Positions 51,947-60,037 of a DNA stretch of 64,000 nt are shown here, piece by piece. Numbering within the stretch: the first letter of the stretch is position 1; each line of letters begins with the position of its first letter. The notes beneath the pieces are model-generated. The model had not been told where the DNA came from. It ran no database searches and worked only from the letters and a program-made list of their open reading frames with translations. The stretch comes from Silvania hatchlandensis (GTDB lineage: Bacteria; Pseudomonadota; Gammaproteobacteria; Enterobacterales; Enterobacteriaceae). Location: contig NZ_JAMGZK010000046.1 in the NCBI RefSeq assembly GCF_025564065.1, positions 124,001 to 188,000 on the forward strand, written 5' to 3'. Made by a program: the position numbers and the translations under genes.

Positions 51947-52092
51947 GGTGTAGCTCCGTTTTATTATTAACAGGTCAACGTGAGCGCCACTATAATTTGT
52001 TATTTAATTATTTGCAAAAGGTAACGTAATTATTTAAATGATGATAACAGTAATGGGAATAACACGCATTGCACTGAATTGAATATTATTAA

Positions 52093-52107
52093 TGAGAATT
52101 ATTCTGT
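52093..52107. promoter_or_regulatory. Fur-box-like sequence upstream of ftnA
   Basis: TGAGAAT-T-ATTCTGT against the 7-1-7 Fur core TGATAAT-N-ATTATCA: 10 of 14. About 150 bp upstream of ftnA, where E. coli has Fur sites that displace H-NS. It also lies just beyond the 3' end of yecR. Confidence 0.4.
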
Positions 52108-52153
52108 TTCGTGTTTAACGTTATTATTGCCAGCAGTCTCGCTGGCAATACGC

Positions 52154-52495
52154 TTAATAATAAGCCGAGGTCGTGACGGCAGGGCGCGGGGCATAGCCAT
52201 GACATTGATACTGGACGGTGAGGGTGGAATTCAGACACAGGGAACCGCTGATGACGCTGCAGGTTTCCACCGGCTGACCATAAGCCGTGGCGGTGCTGTA
52301 CCCCATTGCCTGACATTCGCGGGTCGCGGTGGCACTCGTGATATAGGCGTCATCGTGTGAAGTCTGAAAGATGGGCTGACCATAATCAAGCCGGACGATA
52401 CCCGACGTTACATCGACGCTGCTGACTTCTGCTTTGCGAGTGATGCCGCAACCCGCCAGCAGCAGGACCAGGCCAACCGTACATAATCTCTTCAT
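52154..52495 (-). CDS. yecR: YecR lipoprotein
   Basis: 113 residues with lipoprotein signal MKRLCTVGLVLLLAGCGITR (lipobox LAGC, Cys16). The body contains Thr/Ser-rich beta segments and Cys residues (ATRECQAMGYSTATAYGQPV, ETCSVISGSLCL). In E. coli yecR is part of the flagellar regulon; its role is unknown. Same place as in E. coli, beside ftnA. Confidence 0.85.
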   Translation of the reverse strand: MKRLCTVGLVLLLAGCGITRKAEVSSVDVTSGIVRLDYGQPIFQTSHDDAYITSATATRECQAMGYSTATAYGQPVETCSVISGSLCLNSTLTVQYQCHGYAPRPAVTTSAYY

Positions 52496-52740
52496 AGAAC
52501 GCTCTGGATGGAGTTGAAATAACCTATACTACCGCCATAACAATCCTGCAATGGCTGGATTAGCCGCGCAATCTGCCCATAAATCGATGTAAAACCCTCT
52601 TCCGATCCCAAAATTGTGAGCGCCTCTTAATTTTTTAAAACTATTTTTCACTTAATTTGAAAGTGCGTTTGCTTAGTAGTAAGGTTGGTCGGGTTAGCTA
52701 TTCACAGCGGGACGTCCGCATCGTATTCAGGAGACGAAGA

Positions 52741-53379
52741 ATGAAAATTGCACTGATGATGGAAAACAGTCAGGCGAACAAAAACGCCACCATCCTCAAT
52801 GAGTTAAAAGCCGTTGCCGATGACAAAGGCTTCCCGGTTTACAACGTAGGCATGAGCGATGAAAACGACCATCACCTGACCTACATTCACCTGGGGATCA
52901 TGGCGAGCATTTTGCTGAACTCAAAAGCGGTCGATTTCGTGGTCACCGGCTGCGGCACCGGTCAGGGCGCGCTGATGTCCCTGAACATCCATCCGGGTGT
53001 GGTGTGCGGCTACTGCATCGATCCTGCTGATGCCTTCCTGTTTGCCCAAATCAACAACGGTAACGCGCTCTCACTGCCATTCGCCAAAGGCTTCGGCTGG
53101 GGCGCAGAGCTGAACGTGCGCTTTATCTTCGAAAAAGCCTTCACTGGCCGTAAAGGCGAAGGCTACCCGCCAGAGCGTAAAGAGCCACAGGTTCGCAACG
53201 CGGGCATCCTGAATCAGGTTAAAGCTGCGGTGGTGAAAGAGAACTATCTCGACACCCTGCGCGCTATCGATCCAGAGCTGATTAAAACTGCGGTTTCCGG
53301 TCAGCGCTTCCAGCAGTGCTTCTATGAGAACTGCCAGGATAAAGAGATCGAAGCCTTTGTTCGCGGTATTACCGGCTAA
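52741..53379 (+). CDS. RpiB/LacA/LacB-family sugar-phosphate isomerase
   Basis: 212 residues from ATG 52741 (MKIALMMENSQANKNATILN), preceded by AGGAGA. The family core FVVTGCGTGQGALMSLNIHP (~69-88) holds the catalytic Cys-Gly-x-Gly motif of RpiB-type isomerases, and VCGYCIDPADAFLFAQINNG follows. It is longer than RpiB (149), with an extra C-terminal helical part (NQVKAAVVKENYLDTLRAID). An aldose-ketose isomerase of unknown substrate; no sugar transport genes adjoin it. Confidence 0.85.
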   Translation: MKIALMMENSQANKNATILNELKAVADDKGFPVYNVGMSDENDHHLTYIHLGIMASILLNSKAVDFVVTGCGTGQGALMSLNIHPGVVCGYCIDPADAFLFAQINNGNALSLPFAKGFGWGAELNVRFIFEKAFTGRKGEGYPPERKEPQVRNAGILNQVKAAVVKENYLDTLRAIDPELIKTAVSGQRFQQCFYENCQDKEIEAFVRGITG

Positions 53380-53396
53380 ATTGCCAACACCAGATC

Positions 53397-53422
53397 AAAG
53401 CCAGCATCTGCTGGCTTTTTTT
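53397..53422 (+). terminator. Terminator after the RpiB-family gene
   Basis: AAAGCCAGC-ATCT-GCTGGCTTTTTTT, shared with the convergent MFS gene, whose stop codon touches it. Confidence 0.9.
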
Positions 53423-54842
53423 ATGCCTGTTTTTTCGACACCGCACTGCCCGCATCTTTCACCAGCCGCAGGGTATCAAACATCCCCAGCAGACAGACCA
53501 GCGCAATCGCCACGAATGCCAGGCGGAAGCTGATCCCCGGCAGCGTCGCCATCCCCAGCATCTTGCTGAACAGCTCGCCAATGCGGATCCCGATGGCGCC
53601 CAGGGTGATCCCCAGCCCCACTGCCAGCTGCGTCGCCGTCGAGAACAGGGTGTTCGCGTAGCTCATCTGCGGGGAAGGCACATCGGAAAAGGCGAGGGTG
53701 CTGATGGCGGTAAACTGAATCGAGCGGAACACCCCGCCGAGATACAGCACCAGCATAATGACCCACACCGGGGTTTGCGGGGTTAACAGGGCGCAGGCCA
53801 GCAGCGCCAGCACGTTCAACGCGCCGTTAATCAGCAGCAATTTTTTAAAGCCCAGGGTGCGGATCAGCGGCGTGGTGGCGGGCTTAATGGTCAGGTTGCC
53901 GACAAACACCGCCAGCACCAGCAGCCCGGAATGAAACGCGTCCATCCCGAATCCTACCTGAAACATAAGCGGCAGCAGGAAAGGCACGGCGCTGATCGAG
54001 GCCCGGAACAGCGAACCGCCGTACATGGTCACGCGAAACGTTGGCACCTGCAAAGCATCCAGACGGATCATCGGCCACGGCGCGCGGCGGAAATGGCGCA
54101 GCGCATAGGTCAGGGTCACGCCCCCGAGTACCAGCAGCGCCAGGGTCAGGGCGGTGTTAACGTGTTGAGATCCCATCGACTCCATGGCGTAGACCAGGCT
54201 CACCATTGCCACCGAGGTGGCGATAAAGCCCGGTATATCGAAGGGACGGCGCGTCTCTTCATAGATGTCGGGAATAATGCGCAGCGCCAGTACGATGGCA
54301 ATCAGCCCCAGCGGGACGTTAATAAAGAAGATCCAGCGCCAGTCGGCGTAGCTGGTAATAAAGCCGCCCAGCGGCGGGCCGATGATGGGCGCCACCAGCG
54401 CAGGCCATGTGAGGGTGGCAATGGCGGTGATTAGCTGATGTTTTGGCGTAGTGCGTAGCACCGCCAGTCGACCGACCGGCACCATTAACGCCCCCCCCAT
54501 GCCCTGCAGCACGCGCATGGCGACAAACTGATCGACGGTGTTTGCCAGGCCGCACAGCACTGAGGCGAGGGTAAAGATCGCCAGCGCAAGGGTGAAGACT
54601 TTGCGCGCGCCAAAGCGATCGGCGATCCAGCCGCTGGCGGGGATCAGCACCGCCAGGGTGATGAGATACGCACTGATACCAATGTTCAGATCGACGGCCT
54701 GCACGCCAAAGCTTCTCGCCATATCGGGCAGCGCCGTGGCAATCACGGTGCCGTCGAGAAACTCCATAAAGAACGCACCTGCCACCAGCAGCGCGGCGGG
54801 GGACATCCCGCTGGACGCTTTTCCGGAGATGTTGTCTGTCAT
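53421..54842 (-). CDS. MFS exporter, DHA2 (EmrB/QacA, MdtD-like) family
   Basis: 473 residues with about 14 hydrophobic segments, the DHA2 drug:proton antiporter topology. Motifs: LDGTVIATALPDMARSFG (helix 1, motif D1), GWIADRFGARKVF (motif A), RVLQGMGGALMVPVGRLAVL (motif B), GPPLGGFITSYADWRWIFFI (motif C). Length and pattern resemble MdtD. Monocistronic; substrate unknown. AT-rich 214-bp region upstream separates it from azuC. Confidence 0.88.
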   Translation of the reverse strand: MTDNISGKASSGMSPAALLVAGAFFMEFLDGTVIATALPDMARSFGVQAVDLNIGISAYLITLAVLIPASGWIADRFGARKVFTLALAIFTLASVLCGLANTVDQFVAMRVLQGMGGALMVPVGRLAVLRTTPKHQLITAIATLTWPALVAPIIGPPLGGFITSYADWRWIFFINVPLGLIAIVLALRIIPDIYEETRRPFDIPGFIATSVAMVSLVYAMESMGSQHVNTALTLALLVLGGVTLTYALRHFRRAPWPMIRLDALQVPTFRVTMYGGSLFRASISAVPFLLPLMFQVGFGMDAFHSGLLVLAVFVGNLTIKPATTPLIRTLGFKKLLLINGALNVLALLACALLTPQTPVWVIMLVLYLGGVFRSIQFTAISTLAFSDVPSPQMSYANTLFSTATQLAVGLGITLGAIGIRIGELFSKMLGMATLPGISFRLAFVAIALVCLLGMFDTLRLVKDAGSAVSKKQA

Positions 54843-54986
54843 TTTTCCTCTGCCACTTAAAAAAGATTTGAAATTTTTACTGGAATACGACTGTATTTAA
54901 TTATCTGATTTATAATATTTTTTAATCGGAACAGGGTTTTATTATAAATAAACCTGCGTGATGAATATCACAAAATGATTGAAATT

Positions 54987-55002
54987 TGTGATGGAGATCA
55001 TA
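54987..55002. promoter_or_regulatory. CRP site upstream of azuC
   Basis: TGTGATGGAGATCATA fits TGTGA-N6-TCACA at 8 of 10. It lies 55-70 bp before azuC; E. coli azuC is known to be CRP-regulated. Confidence 0.65.
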
Positions 55003-55056
55003 TTATGTGCGCATCAAAAGAAAACACCTGCATAACACATAATCTGGAGTAAACCG

Positions 55057-55140
55057 ATGAAATTGCGCAAAATCCTGAAAAGCATGTTTGAAAGCTACTG
55101 CAAAACCTTCAAGGACGTACCGCCTGGCGCGATGTTCTGA
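55057..55140 (+). CDS. azuC: AzuC small membrane-associated protein
   Basis: A 27-residue gene, [18 protein letters not shown] then KDVPPGAMF, very close to E. coli AzuC (28 residues). AzuC is an amphipathic, membrane-associated small protein, induced by acid and by growth on glucose; in E. coli the azuCR transcript also acts as a regulatory RNA. CTGGAG lies 9 bp before the ATG, and a terminator starts two bases after the stop, so the transcript is short. A CRP site is upstream. Confidence 0.9.
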   Translation: MKLRKILKSMFESYCKTFKDVPPGAMF

Positions 55141-55141
55141 T

Positions 55142-55169
55142 AAAAAAACCTGCTGCGGCAGGTTTTTTT
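55142..55169 (+). terminator. Terminator of azuC
   Basis: AAAAAAACCTGC-TGC-GGCAGGTTTTTTT, immediately after the azuC stop; typical of a small-RNA 3' end. Confidence 0.93.
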
Positions 55170-55235
55170 ATGCCTGCAAACGGCATCGGGGCGAGCGTTT
55201 TGCTACTATGGCGGCCTTTAATACAGGAGAAGCCT

Positions 55236-55487
55236 ATGTCTCAAAACCTGAGTGCCGATCAGGAACTGGTCTCTGACGTTGTTGCCTGCCAGTTGGTTAT
55301 CAAACAAATCCTTGATGTGATCGAAATTATTGCGCCAGCCGAAGTGCGTGAGAAGATGTCCAGCCAGTTGAAAAGCATCGATTTCGCCAGCAATCCTGCC
55401 TCGGCAGACCCGGTCACGCTGCGTGCAGTGCAGAAAGCCATTGCGCTGATCGAGCTTAAGTTCACCCCACAGGGCGAATCTCACTAA
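55236..55487 (+). CDS. yecJ: YecJ, DUF2766 protein
   Basis: 83 residues, the E. coli length, from the ATG at 55236 preceded by AGGAGA; a further ATG in frame at 55170 overlaps the azuC terminator. Helical, acidic protein ([39 protein letters not shown]). Function unknown. Confidence 0.92.
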   Translation: MSQNLSADQELVSDVVACQLVIKQILDVIEIIAPAEVREKMSSQLKSIDFASNPASADPVTLRAVQKAIALIELKFTPQGESH

Positions 55488-55537
55488 AATAAACCGATGT
55501 TTCGAATTTGGAAATGGGTTTGTGAAAAATATGTGAA

Positions 55538-55558
55538 CGGGCGGCCGACGGCCGCCCG
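55538..55558. terminator. Hairpin between yecJ and the C4-dicarboxylate carrier gene
   Basis: CGGGCGGCC-GAC-GGCCGCCCG, perfect 9-bp stem in the convergent gap. Confidence 0.65.
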
Positions 55559-55566
55559 GATAAAGG

Positions 55567-56910
55567 TTACATAAAGGTTTCGACCAGCAGATAGCTCATG
55601 GCGCAGGCGCAGCTGACGCCGATCAGCCCCGGTAGAATAAAGCTGTGGTTGATGATGAATTTGCCGATGCGCGTGGTACCAGAACGGTCAAAGCCAATGC
55701 AGGCCAGATCGCTGGGGTAAGTCGGCAGGACAAAGTACCCGTATGACGCCGGGAAAAAGGCAATCAGCATTTTCGGTTCAATCCCCAGCATCAGCCCCAT
55801 CGGCGCTACCGCCGTCAGCGCGGCGGCCTGGCTGTTTACCAGCTTCGATACCAGAAACAGCACAATGGCATAGGTCCAGGGGTGGCTTTTCACCACGCCC
55901 TCAAGGGCCAGCTTCAGCTCGTCCAGATGCGCCTGGAAAAAGGTATCGCTCATCCACGCCACGCCAAACACCGAGAAAATCGCTACCATCCCGGCCTTAA
56001 ACACCGCCCCGTTCGAAATCGCCGCAGCATTGACCTTACAGACCATTAGCATCACGGCTCCGGCAATCAGCATCATCATCTGGATCACCAGATTCATCGA
56101 CAGCGCGGTCATTTTGCCTTTCACCTCGAACGCCGGGCGTAGATCGGGCAGGGCGCCTAACAGCACCACCACCGCAATACCGGCGAAGAAGATCCATGTC
56201 GACCAGTAAGCCTGTTTCGGAAAGTGCTGGTCCATCAAGGTATCGGTGCTGCCGTAGATGAATTTACGCTGCTCAGGATCCTGTAACCGGGCCTGAAACT
56301 CCTCGTCATCGGCCAGTTCTTTCCCGCGACGTAGGCTCCAGAGTGCCGCAATTGCGACACCGGTGAGCGAGGCAGGCACCGAGACCGCCAGGATCTCAAG
56401 AATGCCAAATGCGTGACCCATTCCGTGCCGGGCGGCGAGGATCGACACCAGCGATACCACGGCCACCGACACCGGCGACGCGGTGATTGCCATCTGTGAG
56501 GCGATGGACGCCACCGCCATCGGGCGCTCCGGGCGGATGCCTTTTTTCAGCGCGATGTCGGCAATGATCGGGAACATGGTATAGACCACGTGCCCGGTGC
56601 CGCACAGAAAGGTCAACGTCCAGGTGGTGAAGGGGGCGAGCAGAGTGATGTGCTGCGGATGCCGTCTGAGCAGTCGCTCGGCAAACTGCATCATCACGTT
56701 CAGACCGCCCGCGGTTTGCAGTGTGGCCGCGCAGCCAATCACCGCGAGGATCGTCAGCATCACATCAACCGGGGGCTTACCGGGCTGTAGGCCAAAAACA
56801 AAGCTCAGAATAAACAGGCCAATACCGCTTATCAGGCCCAGCCCCATACCGCCGAACCGGGTTCCGATTAGCAGGCAGAGGATAATGACAATAAATTCAA
56901 CAGTGATCAT
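55567..56910 (-). CDS. Anaerobic C4-dicarboxylate transporter, DcuA/DcuB family
   Basis: Inner-membrane carrier for uptake or exchange of fumarate, malate, aspartate and succinate. 447 residues, ~11 helices, clearly DcuA/B rather than DcuC: LQPGKPPVDVMLTILAVIGC, CGTGHVVYTMFPIIADIALK, RPERPMAVASIASQMAITAS, VSKLVNSQAAALTAVAPMG, LPTYPSDLACIGFDRSGTTR. Single gene between yecJ and ftnB, absent from this spot in E. coli; it may be an extra paralogue. Confidence 0.92.
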   Translation of the reverse strand: MITVEFIVIILCLLIGTRFGGMGLGLISGIGLFILSFVFGLQPGKPPVDVMLTILAVIGCAATLQTAGGLNVMMQFAERLLRRHPQHITLLAPFTTWTLTFLCGTGHVVYTMFPIIADIALKKGIRPERPMAVASIASQMAITASPVSVAVVSLVSILAARHGMGHAFGILEILAVSVPASLTGVAIAALWSLRRGKELADDEEFQARLQDPEQRKFIYGSTDTLMDQHFPKQAYWSTWIFFAGIAVVVLLGALPDLRPAFEVKGKMTALSMNLVIQMMMLIAGAVMLMVCKVNAAAISNGAVFKAGMVAIFSVFGVAWMSDTFFQAHLDELKLALEGVVKSHPWTYAIVLFLVSKLVNSQAAALTAVAPMGLMLGIEPKMLIAFFPASYGYFVLPTYPSDLACIGFDRSGTTRIGKFIINHSFILPGLIGVSCACAMSYLLVETFM

Positions 56911-57081
56911 GAGACTCCCTTGTCAACGATGGCAGAATTCCGCCAAATCATTACACGTTGTAAGGGTATAGGGTGGGAGCCAGATCGGATTTGTTAAAGG
57001 TTAACAAAAGCAATGAGTTGGTAACTTTATAGCAACACATTATCACCCGTTGCTGGCGGGTAATAATGCGCAGGCAGGCGA

Positions 57082-57585
57082 TCAGTGATGCTGGCAATTC
57101 ACCACATTCAGAAGATGACGATCCGTCTGCTCCTGACATATTCCGGCGCGGCGCGCGAGGCACACCTCATCCATCAGCGTTTTCAACAGTAAGCCATCCT
57201 GCTCCTGTTCCTTTTCAATATCATGCAGAAAATCGAAGGTTGGCAGGTCGTCCATTTCCCGGGCGTTATCTGCCAACTGAATCAGGGTAGAATGACGCTG
57301 CTCATACTCTTCCAGCATCCGTTGAAATAGCTCTTCCAGGGAAGAGTATGCTTCATTGGACATACTTGTTGCTTTAAGCACTGGGGTGGCACCGGACGCT
57401 TTCATAAATTCGAACACGCGCATCATCTGGGTGACGTTGCTCTGGGCCTGGGTACGCAGGAAGGTGGCGGTGCCATTGAGTCTGTTTTCTGAGCACCACT
57501 CACTCAGGTGCAGGCAGAGATTGGACGCATTAAACTCAAGATTCATTTGCGTGTTCAGTTTGTTCATTATACCGGGGACAGCCAT
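57082..57585 (-). CDS. ftnB: Ferritin-like protein FtnB
   Basis: 167 residues from the ATG at 57585 ([20 protein letters not shown]), preceded by AAGGAAG. Ferritin four-helix fold related to FtnA, but the ferroxidase residues are lost: positions 49-53 read SNVTQ instead of EEMTH, while Glu17 is kept. The same replacement is seen in E. coli FtnB, which is thought to support iron-sulfur cluster repair rather than storage. Ends with a His/Cys tail (VVNCQHH). Confidence 0.93.
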   Translation of the reverse strand: MAVPGIMNKLNTQMNLEFNASNLCLHLSEWCSENRLNGTATFLRTQAQSNVTQMMRVFEFMKASGATPVLKATSMSNEAYSSLEELFQRMLEEYEQRHSTLIQLADNAREMDDLPTFDFLHDIEKEQEQDGLLLKTLMDEVCLARRAGICQEQTDRHLLNVVNCQHH

Positions 57586-58107
57586 AGCAACTTCCTTATT
57601 TCCGAGAAACATATTTGGGGGAATTATCGCCATAATAGATTCATTCGGTCAGCGCTGTATGTGATCGGTTATTCATTTCGGGTGATTATTAAAATAATAA
57701 TAACAGACCATTTTTCATAAGAGAATGCTTATAAATATATTCTTACTATTCATTGAACATATTTAGATAAGGGAAATAGTGCAGGTGTCATAATTTACTG
57801 AACAGGTGGTAAAAATATAACAAATTGTTTAATAAGAGTATTTATATTCACTTCTGGATAGTGACATTAACGTTGCTGAACATTTGTTGTTTAATTCAGA
57901 AAATAAGTCTGCGTGCGATTATGAATTTATTTCACCCAAGGAGATTCTTAGTGATATGCACTATTAATATATCTTTACATCTTCCAGAATTTGCGCACGA
58001 TCATTTTTGCGGGCAATCTGCCGTTCTGTGATCCAGCAGGAAGTTTAGCCTGACCGACTCTGTGAAAATGAAACGTTGTTTTATCTTTTTATATCATGGA
58101 GTTTATT
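57586..58107. other. 522-bp AT-rich region between ftnB and the DJ-1 family gene
   Basis: Divergent control region, markedly AT-rich. It includes one minor candidate reading frame (57951-58031, 26 codons from a GTG with AAGGAG seven bases upstream), which I do not consider established. No clear operator seen. Confidence 0.4.
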
Positions 58108-58665
58108 ATGGCAAAAGTTGCGGTGCTGCTGGCACCCGGGTTCGAAGAGGCGGAAGCAATCGTCACGATTGATATCCTGCGCCGTTTGAACATTGACGTT
58201 GAGACCCTGGCCTGCGCTGAGTCGCGGGCGGTGGTGAGTTACCACAATATCCCGATGGTTGCCGACAGCACCCTGAGCGAGAAAATCGACAGCGACTACG
58301 ATGCCGTCGTCCTACCGGGCGGCCCGCAGGGCAGCGTGAACCTGGCGGCCAATGCCGAGGTGCTGCGCTTTGTTGCGGCCCATGACGAAGCGGGCAAGTA
58401 TATCTGCCCCATCTGCTCTGCCGCAGCCCGTGTGCTGGGCGGAAACGGCCTGTTGAAAGGCCGCCGCTACGTCTGTTCAGGCGATCTCTGGCAGGACGTA
58501 CAGGATGGTGAGTACGTTGATGCGCCGGTGGTGGAAGATGGCAATCTGATCAGCGGTAAAGGCCTGGGCCATGCATTTGACTTTGCCCTGACGATTTCTG
58601 CCCGCCTGCTGGGTGATGAAGCCCCCGTGCGGGATCACGCCGAACACATCTACTACCCCTGGTAA
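58108..58665 (+). CDS. DJ-1/PfpI (YajL-like) family protein
   Basis: 185 residues from the ATG at 58108 (MAKVAVLLAPGFEEAEAIVT), seven bases after GGAG. The DJ-1 fold with the conserved Glu of PGFEEAE (13/14) and nucleophilic Cys103 in CPICSAAARVLGG; GGPQGSVNL forms the oxyanion loop. Possible deglycase, glyoxalase or redox chaperone; the biochemical role of this branch is unproven. Monocistronic, not present here in E. coli. Confidence 0.87.
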   Translation: MAKVAVLLAPGFEEAEAIVTIDILRRLNIDVETLACAESRAVVSYHNIPMVADSTLSEKIDSDYDAVVLPGGPQGSVNLAANAEVLRFVAAHDEAGKYICPICSAAARVLGGNGLLKGRRYVCSGDLWQDVQDGEYVDAPVVEDGNLISGKGLGHAFDFALTISARLLGDEAPVRDHAEHIYYPW

Positions 58666-58980
58666 CTGAAGTCCGGGCGTCAAGGCGCCCGGATGACAAG
58701 GATTCCTTAGCTGGTCTTATGGACTAATCTGCTTTACCCCTTTCTATTTGTCTGACAAATCTGTGCTTTTTTATGTCATTTCCCGCTGAATGTATGTACG
58801 CAATTACTGTAATTCTGCGCTGTGATGGCGCTCTCTTATGGATGATTAATTTCCCGCTAAAACTATCTCAAGCAAATGCGCTTTAAATACGCCTGGCGCT
58901 AATGCCTTGTTTTAAGTCCGATTAAAAAATATTGAGAAGTTTTTTCCCTACATAAAAGAACGCTGAAGCTGGAGTTTACC
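58666..58980. other. 315-bp region upstream of araF
   Basis: Should contain the AraC- and CRP-dependent araFGH promoter. A TGTGA half-site lies at 58821-58825 and a TATGGA element, as in AraC half-sites, at 58838-58843. I could not assemble a full consensus araI-like pair by eye. Confidence 0.4.
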
Positions 58981-59970
58981 ATGCACAAATTTACTAAAGC
59001 GCTGGCGGCCATTGGTCTGGCTGCCGTTATGTCACAATCCGCTATGGCGGAAAACTTAAAGCTCGGTTTTCTGGTGAAGCAGCCGGAAGAACCCTGGTTC
59101 CAGACCGAGTGGAAATTCGCCGATAAAGCCGGGAAAGATTTAGGCTTTGAAGTGATCAAAATCGCCGTGCCTGACGGTGAAAAAACGCTGAATGCTATCG
59201 ATAGCCTGGCAGCCAGCGGCGCGAAAGGGTTTGTCATCTGTACTCCGGATCCAAAACTGGGCGCGGCGATTGTCGCCAAAGCCCGCGGCTACGACATGAA
59301 AGTGATTGCCGTGGATGACCAGTTCGTCAATGCCAAAGGCGTACCGATGGATACCGTACCGCTGGTGATGATGGCGGCGACCAAAATCGGCGAACGTCAG
59401 GGACAAGAGCTGTACAAAGAGATGCAAAAACGCGGCTGGGATGTGAAAGACACCGCCGTGATGGCGATTACCGCCGATGAACTGGATACCGCGCGTCGTC
59501 GCACCAGCGGTTCGATGGAGGCTCTGAAAGCAGCGGGCTTCCCGGAAAAACAGATCTACAAAGTGCCAACCAAATCTAACGATATCCCGGGCGCCTTTGA
59601 TGCGGCGAACTCAATGCTGGTTCAGCATTCCGAAGTGAAACACTGGCTGGTGGTCGGGATGAACGATAACACCGTGCTGGGCGGCGTGCGCGCCACCGAA
59701 GGGCAGGGCTTCAAAGCGGCTGACGTTATCGGTATCGGTATCAACGGCGTTGATGCGGTGAGCGAACTGTCAAAAGCGCAGGGCACCGGCTTCTACGGCT
59801 CCCTGCTGCCGAGCCCGGACGTTCACGGCTACAAATCCAGCGAAATGCTCTACAACTGGGTGACCAAAGGGGCTGAGCCCGCGAAATTTACCGAAGTGAC
59901 CGACGTGGTGCTGATCACCCGCGACAACTTCAAAGCAGAGCTTGAGAAAAAAGGACTGGGCGGTAAGTAA
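58981..59970 (+). CDS. araF: L-arabinose-binding protein
   Basis: Periplasmic L-arabinose receptor of the AraFGH importer. 329 residues, same as E. coli. Signal peptide MHKFTKALAAIGLAAVMSQS with cleavage after AMA, then ENLKLGFLVKQPEEPWFQTE with the ligand-contacting Lys/Trp, and the conserved AVDDQFVNAKG and GMNDNTVLGGVRATEG. First gene of araFGH. Confidence 0.98.
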   Translation: MHKFTKALAAIGLAAVMSQSAMAENLKLGFLVKQPEEPWFQTEWKFADKAGKDLGFEVIKIAVPDGEKTLNAIDSLAASGAKGFVICTPDPKLGAAIVAKARGYDMKVIAVDDQFVNAKGVPMDTVPLVMMAATKIGERQGQELYKEMQKRGWDVKDTAVMAITADELDTARRRTSGSMEALKAAGFPEKQIYKVPTKSNDIPGAFDAANSMLVQHSEVKHWLVVGMNDNTVLGGVRATEGQGFKAADVIGIGINGVDAVSELSKAQGTGFYGSLLPSPDVHGYKSSEMLYNWVTKGAEPAKFTEVTDVVLITRDNFKAELEKKGLGGK

Positions 59971-59984
59971 TTTACTGTGATTGT

Positions 59985-60005
59985 GCCCCCCGCAGACTGG
60001 GGGGC
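59985..60005. terminator. Hairpin between araF and araG
   Basis: GCCCCCC-GCAGACT-GGGGGGC, perfect 7-bp GC stem, no T-run. It probably stabilises araF mRNA or limits read-through, giving more binding protein than membrane complex. Confidence 0.7.
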
Positions 60006-60037
60006 CAGACGTTCACTACTCGATCCTCGGAGACGTT

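Noticed and set aside
57825..58031. 68-codon hydrophobic frame upstream of the DJ-1 gene
   Set aside because: TTG start without ribosome site; only its last 26 codons have a plausible separate start, listed as a weak finding.
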